In this document: one piece after another, positions 23,863-29,483 of the stretch
Layout of the letters: every line of letters begins with the position of its first letter
Numbering within the stretch: the stretch's first letter is position 1
Virus record (IMG/VR): IMGVR_UViG_3300018080_001728
Span: 1 to 29,483 of that record
Length of the DNA: 29,483 nucleotides
Origin: a virus
Strand: one strand, 5' to 3'
Program-made: the position numbers and the translations under genes
Notes under the pieces: model-generated
What the model was told of the DNA's origin: nothing
Database searches by the model: none
Seen by the model: the letters and a program-made list of their open reading frames with translations, nothing else

Positions 23863-25364
23863 AAATAGTTTTAACAGAAAATCAAATTTATAGTTTATTA
23901 GAAAAAATTTCTAATCAAGAAGTTATTTGTGATAATTGTGGTTGGTCTTGGAACCTTTCAGAGGGTGGTGATGACCCATACACTTGTCACAAGTGTGGTC
24001 ATGATAATGCGGAAGATGAATTTATCGGTAAACGAGTTATGGTTTATTATAATTTACGCAAACATACTTTTTCAGTAACCTATAAGAGTAAGGTTATATT
24101 ACACGCCGATTATGTTAAACTTGGTGATGTTGAATTTAGAGTTAGAAAAGGCGGAAAGGAAAAAGTTAGAGTTGAGAAAAGTAAAAATGTTCACGCGTTT
24201 GTTATCGGTAATTTATTAGATTATTGTCAATATCCTTGTGATAATATACCATCAGAACCTAATGATAATATTGTAACATATAATCCATACAAATACGATA
24301 GTTTTGTTTATAAAAATACTGAAGAGCCAGTTTATAACGCAAAAGAGGTTGAGATGATTAACTTAAAAAATAAATTATTTGTTATAAATGAAATTAAATC
24401 ATCAATTTTAAGAGAGGCTGAAGAAGAACCAACAAAGTACACCTACACAACACTTGGGCTTTATGATAAGTGGGGAATTAAAAGATATTATTTTAATAAA
24501 GTTTTACCTGTTGTTGATGATTCGCCAATACCTAATAAAATAAAAATTTTTGGTAGTGATGGTGATTTTATTTTAAATAAAGAAAACGTTAAAATAGATT
24601 ATTTAAATAAAAAAATACATGTTGACAAAAAATATTTTGATTTAGTTTATCCAAATTTTAAATTTAAGTCTACTGAAAAATTATCCGAAAAGATTGGAAT
24701 AACTTCGTCTAATGTTAGAGAGGCTTTAAAACAGGCATTCCCTAATGAATGGGAAGATGAAACACCCGAATTTACCGCAGGATTAAGGGGTATTTACACA
24801 ATAGGTGAAAAATTAGGAACCGATGAAGATTGGTCAATTATGAATTACTTTGATACTAAAGATGAAATTCATTCATTAATTTATTTGAAATATTTTGATT
24901 ATTTAAAAGAAAATCCTGACAAAGAAATTAATGATATTGTTTCTTGGATGGCCGAGTTATTTACAACTGATATTGATTTTACAAATTTATTAGTAGATAG
25001 ACAATGGTCATCAATTGAAAGTGGATTAAATCTTGAAAGATATTCAATAGATAATTTTATAGATAAAATAGGGACTAGTGATGTTAAATATTATCCACAC
25101 GGTTCTAAGATGGATAGATGGTTTAGTGTTGATGTAACAGTAAATAACACTAATTTTCAAATAAAACCTTTAACCTTATTTAAGAAAGAAAACGATGAGT
25201 ATATTGTGGGTACTTATGGTATGACGGATTATAAATCAAAAAAGAAGGTTGATAAAATAGCTTTTGTAAATTTTAGTAAATGTATAATAATTGATAATAA
25301 AGATTATAAAGTACTTTCTAAAACCAAAGTTTCATTTAAACAAAAACCACAAATAATTAACTAA
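23859..25364 (+). CDS. Zinc-ribbon protein with PD-(D/E)XK-like C-terminus
   Basis: This 501-residue protein has several modules. Residues 1-17 repeat the MKI(I/V)xTExQI leader of the previous protein. Residues 24-46 form a zinc ribbon (C24, C27, C43, C46) around GWSWNLSEGGDDPYTC, a cassette I recall from other phage proteins fused to varied domains. Residues about 53-110 form a small beta domain (VMVYYNLRKHTFSV, KSKNVHAFVIG). The middle part is unassigned. Residues about 390-501 have an acidic helix, GSKMDRWFSVDV (D425) and FQIKP (Q434, K436), then a run of strands like the C-terminus of the dismutase fusion at 19658. A nuclease-like end is inferred, and catalysis is unproven. It is coupled to the genes on both sides. 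Confidence 0.7.
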   Translation: MKIVLTENQIYSLLEKISNQEVICDNCGWSWNLSEGGDDPYTCHKCGHDNAEDEFIGKRVMVYYNLRKHTFSVTYKSKVILHADYVKLGDVEFRVRKGGKEKVRVEKSKNVHAFVIGNLLDYCQYPCDNIPSEPNDNIVTYNPYKYDSFVYKNTEEPVYNAKEVEMINLKNKLFVINEIKSSILREAEEEPTKYTYTTLGLYDKWGIKRYYFNKVLPVVDDSPIPNKIKIFGSDGDFILNKENVKIDYLNKKIHVDKKYFDLVYPNFKFKSTEKLSEKIGITSSNVREALKQAFPNEWEDETPEFTAGLRGIYTIGEKLGTDEDWSIMNYFDTKDEIHSLIYLKYFDYLKENPDKEINDIVSWMAELFTTDIDFTNLLVDRQWSSIESGLNLERYSIDNFIDKIGTSDVKYYPHGSKMDRWFSVDVTVNNTNFQIKPLTLFKKENDEYIVGTYGMTDYKSKKKVDKIAFVNFSKCIIIDNKDYKVLSKTKVSFKQKPQIIN

Positions 25365-25365
25365 T

Positions 25366-26403
25366 ATGCCGTTACCTAAAAAAATAAAAAAACATATGCC
25401 TTTAACTTCTTCAAAGACTTTATTTGCTAGAAGGGAAGAACTTGTTGATAAAATTAATAAGGATGGGACATACCTTCCCAAATCATTATTACATGCTGAT
25501 TTGGACAAAGGATTTTTGGATTTTGTAAAAGAAGATTTAAAAACTGTTGTTACGGGTAAAGTAATACCAATGGTTGATATTATTGTTACAACACAAAATT
25601 GGTCTCAATTTACAGAGACTTGGAATTTTCAAAATATAGATAAAAATGTTGAACCACCATTTATTACTGTGGTAAGAGTTCCCGAAGTAAAATTTGGAAC
25701 TAATCCCGCGTTACTTTATAACATACCAAATAGAAGACAATATTTTTATGCTCAAGTTCCAACGTGGGACGGACAACGACATGGAATGGATATTTACAAA
25801 ATACCACAACCTGTACCTGTTGATATAACTTATCAAGTTAAAATCATTTGTAACAGAATGAGAGAATTAAATCAATTTAATAAAGTTGTTTTAGAAAAGT
25901 TTGCATCGAGACAAGCGTATGCCGTTATTAAAGGACATTATGTTCCAATAATTATGGATAACATTTCAGACGAATCTGTGATGGAATTAGAAAAAAGAAA
26001 ATACTACATACAAAACTATGGGTTTACTATGTTAGGATTTTTAATGGATGAGGATGAGTTTGAAGTTTCACCAGCCGTTTCAAGAGTTTTACAGGTAGTT
26101 GAATTTGAACAAGGTACAACTAAAAAACAAAAAAAGAATTTGGTTGATAATAAAAAGGTCTCAAGTGATGCAATATTTGTTGTGGGTAATAATACAGTAA
26201 CACAACTATTTGATTATACGACCGATATATCTGTAGGAGAAACATTAAACATTGATAGTTTTGATGTTTTTATTAATAATGATTATTATGGTTCTGATAT
26301 TAGTGAAATACAATTAAACACTAATGACGTTTTAAGATTAGTTGTTACCAAAACTGATAACACTCAAGAAAGTAAAATTAACCTAATTAATTTGGTGATT
26401 TAA
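25366..26403 (+). CDS. Tail sheath terminator, probably T4 gp15-like
   Basis: The 345-residue protein fits the gp15 proximal tail sheath stabiliser family in pattern. A YKIPQPVPVDITYQVKII strand parallels the SPIKMIYELSIFT segment of T4 gp15. A helix (LNQFNKVVLEKFA) then matches the MFQIVEQIL region, and VPIIMDNISDESVMELEKR followed by YYIQNYGFTMLGFLMDEDEF matches the aligned charge-turn-strand end. The last 75 residues (IDSFDVFINNDYYG) are an extra domain not found in T4 gp15 (272 aa). It follows gp14-like and two unknown genes, and the sheath gene is next, as expected for the gp13-14-15-18 order. gp15 caps the tail at its head end. The assignment rests on a by-eye pattern. Confidence 0.55.
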   Translation: MPLPKKIKKHMPLTSSKTLFARREELVDKINKDGTYLPKSLLHADLDKGFLDFVKEDLKTVVTGKVIPMVDIIVTTQNWSQFTETWNFQNIDKNVEPPFITVVRVPEVKFGTNPALLYNIPNRRQYFYAQVPTWDGQRHGMDIYKIPQPVPVDITYQVKIICNRMRELNQFNKVVLEKFASRQAYAVIKGHYVPIIMDNISDESVMELEKRKYYIQNYGFTMLGFLMDEDEFEVSPAVSRVLQVVEFEQGTTKKQKKNLVDNKKVSSDAIFVVGNNTVTQLFDYTTDISVGETLNIDSFDVFINNDYYGSDISEIQLNTNDVLRLVVTKTDNTQESKINLINLVI

Positions 26404-26564
26404 TCTTCACCATATATATCAGGTTTATCCTTACATTTTTCAATAATTAATTTCTCTAAAAACTTATACATCTTGAATCCCCTCTTTTCACAATATGTTT
26501 TTAATATATCGTGAACTTCAACTGAAATCTTTAAGTTTTTTATTTTCTTTTCGTTTTGTTTCAT
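26400..26564 (-). CDS. Ribbon-helix-helix (Arc/MetJ-type) DNA-binding protein, 54 aa
   Basis: An ATG on the minus strand at 26562-26564 opens a 54-codon ORF ending in TAA at 26400-26402, so it overlaps the plus-strand gene's stop by three bases. The protein has a basic N-terminus (MKQNEKKIKN), a strand (LKISVEV), a first helix (HDILKTYCEKRG), the turn FKMYK, and a second helix (FLEKLIIEKC), which is the ribbon-helix-helix layout. Small phage repressors and accessory regulators of this fold bind inverted repeats as dimers. One such repeat lies at 26602-26628, upstream of its start and upstream of the divergent sheath gene. It is therefore a candidate for autoregulation and control of the sheath. 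No target has been shown. Confidence 0.75.
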   Translation of the reverse strand: MKQNEKKIKNLKISVEVHDILKTYCEKRGFKMYKFLEKLIIEKCKDKPDIYGED

Positions 26565-26598
26565 GGTAGAAAAAAGGTAGAAAATAATCTGCCTAATT

Positions 26599-26606
26599 TA
26601 TAAATA
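26599..26606 (+). promoter_or_regulatory. TATAAATA, T4-type late promoter core
   Basis: TATAAATA equals the T4 late promoter consensus and faces the sheath gene, 81 bases before its ATG (26688). A late structural gene is the expected client. It overlaps the inverted repeat at 26602-26628, so a bound repressor could block it. Confidence 0.5.
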
Positions 26607-26628
26607 CTTCGTATAATGTAAAGTATTT
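26602..26628. repeat. Inverted repeat, possible RHH operator
   Basis: AAATACTT (26602-26609) and AAGTATTT (26621-26628) are perfect eight-base inverted repeats with an 11-base spacer that contains TATAAT. It sits in the divergent region between the RHH gene and the sheath gene. Centre-to-centre spacing is about two DNA turns, which suits a dimer-of-dimers repressor. Confidence 0.5.
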
Positions 26629-26641
26629 TGGTTTTTTAATT

Positions 26642-26651
26642 GATATTTATT
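26642..26651 (+). promoter_or_regulatory. GATATTTATT motif before sheath gene
   Basis: A further copy of the recurring motif, 36 bases before the sheath ATG. The 26404-26687 stretch otherwise holds the RHH gene, the inverted repeat and an A-rich leader, with no other RNA or coding signal seen. Confidence 0.35.
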
Positions 26652-26687
26652 TAAAAAATAAAATAAAACAAGAAAACAAAAAGACTA

Positions 26688-29483
26688 ATGGCAACAAACA
26701 GTAAAGTATTCGTATCACCTGGTGTGTATACCTCTGAAGTAGACTTAAGTTTTGTAGCTCAAAGTGTTGGGGTAACAACATTAGGTATTGTTGGTGAAAC
26801 TTTAAAAGGACCAGCATTTGAACCTATATTTATCACAAACTTTGATGAATTTTCTACTTACTTTGGAGATACTTCACCAGAAAAATTTATCAACACTCAA
26901 ATCCCTAAGTATGAGGCGGCTTACATAGCCAAGGCTTATTTACAACAATCAAATCAATTGTTTGTAACTAGAATATTAGGATTATCAGGTTACGATGCGG
27001 GTCCATCGTGGACAATAACAACAAAGGCGAATGTAGACCCATTAACAATAGATTTTTATTGTGAAGACCCAGTTATTGTAAACTGTGAACCAGATTGTAA
27101 TGACTTTTTAACTATTGATTTCGCAATAGACTTTTCGGGTTGTACTAACAGTATAGACTCTATTGAGTTTTTAGACCCAACACAAATACCAACTGTAATT
27201 GCGAATAGAATTGATATTCCTTATGAATTGTTTGATGGTAGTACTTCTACATTGAGAACAAACATGGAAGACCAAATTTTTGACATTTTAAATGACACTA
27301 ATTTGGAAAACACATCAATTTATTATTATGGTGCAATTTCAGGAGATACCTACAGTGGTTTTAGTCCTGTGTTCACCGCAGAAACTAATGTGTTTGGTGT
27401 TAACAGTGTTGATGCTTCAGTAATTGATTATTCGGCACCTCAAAACGACCCTTGGTATTATGCATTATTTGATAATTTAGGTAATGCTGCTTATACAGGA
27501 TATTCATTTTGGAGTGTTGTTACAGGTTTAACTTTAACACCACCAACAACTACGACAACCACAACATCAACAGGTACTACAACAACCACAACAACTAATC
27601 CTTGTGTGACACCAACACCAACAAGTACAACAACTACGACTACCGCAGCTCCTGTTAATTGTTATACAGGTACTTTAATCGGTAGGATTTATGTGTTCTC
27701 AGGAACCGCATATACTGATTATGATGATTTGGTAATTGCAACTCTTCGTTCAAGAGGTATTGCAACTTACAGTTCAGACAATGGTCCAGTATATGAAGTA
27801 TCAGGTTTGACAGATGTTATTATGGACTGTACAGGTCAATATTCAGGTGTAACTAAAAACCCATATGCAACCTTTGGTTTAAATGTAACAAATAAAAATG
27901 GTGAGAATTTCTTCTTTGAAACATCTTTCCAAAACTCAGACCCTGAATACTTACCTAAAGTTTTCGGTTCATCAAATTTTGCAAAACCAAGAACGGTTGT
28001 TCCATTATTTGTTGAGGAAAGATTCCAAGCTCTTTTAAACTACGGTTGGAGAAAAGGATTCATCAGAGGTTTAAATTGTGATTTAACAGCGTTACCTAAC
28101 GCAAGACAAGGTAATGACCCAACGTCAATTGCTTGGTATTTAGAACAATATCAATCACCAACATCACCTTGGGTCGTATCTGAATTAAGAGGTAACAAAG
28201 TTTACAACTTATTTAAATTTACAACAATCGCTGATGGAGATGATGCAAATACTGAAGTTAAATTATCAATTTCTAATATTTCATTTAATAACGGAACATT
28301 TGATGTTTTAGTTAGAGATTTCTTTGATTCAGACTCAAACCCAGTTGTTTTAGAGAAATTCACAAATTGTAATATGAACCCTAACGATAACGCGTTTATC
28401 GCTAAAAAAATTGGTACTACTGATGGTGAATACCAACTAAACTCTAAATATATTATGATTGAAATCAATGAGGATGCACCTATAGATGCGTTACCTTGTG
28501 GATTCTTAGGATTTAATTTTAGAGAATATGCGGGTGTTAGACCTCCATTCCCAATTATTAAAACTAAATATGATTTCCCTGGTGAAGTAATTTATAACCC
28601 ACCGTTTGGATTATCATCAGGTGCAGATGACGTTACAAGAAGTAATGGTGATAATGTTCGTAGAACCTACTTGGGTATTTCAGATACTATAGGTATTGAC
28701 GTTGATTACTATTCTTATAAGGGTAAACAATTACCGTTAGACATATGTTCTGACTCAACAGGTGAGGATTGGGCGTTTAGAAGTAGAGGTTTCCATATGG
28801 ACATTAATGCTAGTGCAATCACAATCCCTAATGCGTTTGTAACTAGTGGTACACCAGCGTTTTATGTTGGTAGTGCACCTTTCACTTCAGACCCTGATAA
28901 CGAAGATAATCCATACTACAGAATATTCGCTCGTAAATTTAGTTTATTGTGTCAAGGTGGTTTTGACGGATGGGACATCTATAGAGAATACAGAACTAAC
29001 CAAGATAGATTTAAATTAGGTAGAAATGGATACTTGAACGGAGCTTGTCCTTCAATCAAATACCCAACAGCAACAGGATGGGGGGCATTTAAACAAATTA
29101 CTGTTGGCGACAACACTCAAGATTATGCAAATACTGACTATTACGCTTATCTTTTAGGTCAAAGAACATTTGCTAACCCTGAGGCGGTAAACATTAACGT
29201 GTTCGTAACACCAGGTATTGACTATGTAAACCATTCAGACTTGGTTGAAAGTGCAATTGATATGGTTGAGAATGATAGAGCAGACTCTTTATATATCTGT
29301 ACAACACCTGACTACAACATGTTTGTACCATCAACTCAAGGTAATCTTGATTTAATTTATCCACAAGAAGCGGTAGATAATTTAGAAACAACAGGTATTG
29401 ATTCTAACTACACCGCAACTTACTACCCTTGGGTATTGACTCGTGACAGTGTTAATAATACTCAAATTTACATACCAGCAACT
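26688..29483 (+). CDS. 18: Tail sheath protein (gp18-like), 3' end outside window
   Basis: The frame is open from the ATG at 26688 through the last base, 932 codons, with no stop, so the C-terminus is missing. It starts KVFVSPGVYTSEVDLSFVAQ, the sheath family start, and near its end has SNYTATYYPWVLTRDSV, which matches the sheath C-terminal domain (YYPW). FRGLNCDLTALPNARQ and NVFVTPGIDYV are internal sheath blocks. Residues about 105-400 are an expansion. They contain a Cys-bearing region and a poly-Thr stretch (residues 284-322, 25 Thr of 39) rich in TTTTTT and TPTPT. Polymers of this protein contract to drive the tail tube through the envelope. The expansion would sit on the outside of the sheath. 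T4 gp18 is 659 aa, so this one is far longer. Confidence 0.9.
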   Translation, partial: MATNSKVFVSPGVYTSEVDLSFVAQSVGVTTLGIVGETLKGPAFEPIFITNFDEFSTYFGDTSPEKFINTQIPKYEAAYIAKAYLQQSNQLFVTRILGLSGYDAGPSWTITTKANVDPLTIDFYCEDPVIVNCEPDCNDFLTIDFAIDFSGCTNSIDSIEFLDPTQIPTVIANRIDIPYELFDGSTSTLRTNMEDQIFDILNDTNLENTSIYYYGAISGDTYSGFSPVFTAETNVFGVNSVDASVIDYSAPQNDPWYYALFDNLGNAAYTGYSFWSVVTGLTLTPPTTTTTTTSTGTTTTTTTNPCVTPTPTSTTTTTTAAPVNCYTGTLIGRIYVFSGTAYTDYDDLVIATLRSRGIATYSSDNGPVYEVSGLTDVIMDCTGQYSGVTKNPYATFGLNVTNKNGENFFFETSFQNSDPEYLPKVFGSSNFAKPRTVVPLFVEERFQALLNYGWRKGFIRGLNCDLTALPNARQGNDPTSIAWYLEQYQSPTSPWVVSELRGNKVYNLFKFTTIADGDDANTEVKLSISNISFNNGTFDVLVRDFFDSDSNPVVLEKFTNCNMNPNDNAFIAKKIGTTDGEYQLNSKYIMIEINEDAPIDALPCGFLGFNFREYAGVRPPFPIIKTKYDFPGEVIYNPPFGLSSGADDVTRSNGDNVRRTYLGISDTIGIDVDYYSYKGKQLPLDICSDSTGEDWAFRSRGFHMDINASAITIPNAFVTSGTPAFYVGSAPFTSDPDNEDNPYYRIFARKFSLLCQGGFDGWDIYREYRTNQDRFKLGRNGYLNGACPSIKYPTATGWGAFKQITVGDNTQDYANTDYYAYLLGQRTFANPEAVNINVFVTPGIDYVNHSDLVESAIDMVENDRADSLYICTTPDYNMFVPSTQGNLDLIYPQEAVDNLETTGIDSNYTATYYPWVLTRDSVNNTQIYIPAT

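Noticed and set aside
28202-28468. Minus-strand ORF of 88 codons within the sheath gene
   Set aside because: Shadow of the sheath gene, whose plus-strand frame is open over the whole stretch and encodes recognised sheath blocks.
29194-29391. Minus-strand ORF of 65 codons
   Set aside because: Shadow of the sheath gene. No start signal or domain.

Overview
The window is an AT-rich (roughly 30% GC by eye), densely coding piece of a contractile-tailed bacteriophage of the T4 superfamily, probably large and probably infecting a Bacteroidetes host. The phage call rests on a family-B DNA polymerase of the gp43 type, a T4-type neck protein (gp13), likely gp14 and gp15 homologues, a tail sheath protein (gp18), a tail-collar-domain protein and collagen-like fibre proteins. 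The host call is an inference from very AT-rich leaders without clear Shine-Dalgarno sites, from Thr/Pro and Gly-Ser-Thr repeat virion proteins, and from motifs near genes that resemble the Bacteroidetes -7 element. No tRNA, rRNA, CRISPR array, insertion sequence or integrase was seen.

Layout. (1) 1-928, plus strand: the 3' end of a collagen-like fibre gene and a small tail-collar-domain gene. (2) 945-9280, minus strand: seven tightly coupled genes, transcribed from 9280 down. They encode a GT9 heptosyltransferase-like protein, an 894-aa multidomain glycosyltransferase, a GT-A-like glycosyltransferase, a methyltransferase, a GT2-like glycosyltransferase, a GT4 plus TibC-type heptosyltransferase fusion, and a DUF6165 protein. 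(3) 9373-14483, plus strand: two Ser/Thr/Pro-rich virion-like proteins, then a GT60-type polypeptide GlcNAc-transferase-like protein, a GT-A-like glycosyltransferase and an HtrL/YibB-glycosyltransferase fusion. (4) 14531-18139, plus: a poly-Thr-tailed structural protein and DNA polymerase. (5) 18136-23004, minus: a small unknown, neck protein gp13, a superoxide dismutase/nuclease-like fusion and an SNF2-type helicase. (6) 23054-26403, plus: gp14-like, two unknowns (one with a zinc ribbon and a PD-(D/E)XK-like end) and gp15-like. (7) 26400-26564, minus: a 54-aa ribbon-helix-helix protein, then the tail sheath gene on the plus strand, cut off by the window end.

Working model. Regions 1-4 look like a phage-encoded protein glycosylation system. 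About nine glycosyltransferase or accessory genes are interleaved with virion proteins carrying mucin-like or collagen-like Ser/Thr tracts (GTS/GSS repeats, TPTPTP, TTTTTT). The tail sheath itself carries a 39-residue insert with 25 Thr. Two of the enzymes belong to families whose characterised members modify polypeptides: TibC-type autotransporter O-heptosyltransferases, here with the four-Cys iron-finger spacing intact, and GT60 Skp1-type GlcNAc-transferases. I infer that the phage decorates its own fibres and tail with glycans. Lipopolysaccharide or capsule remodelling of the host remains the main alternative.
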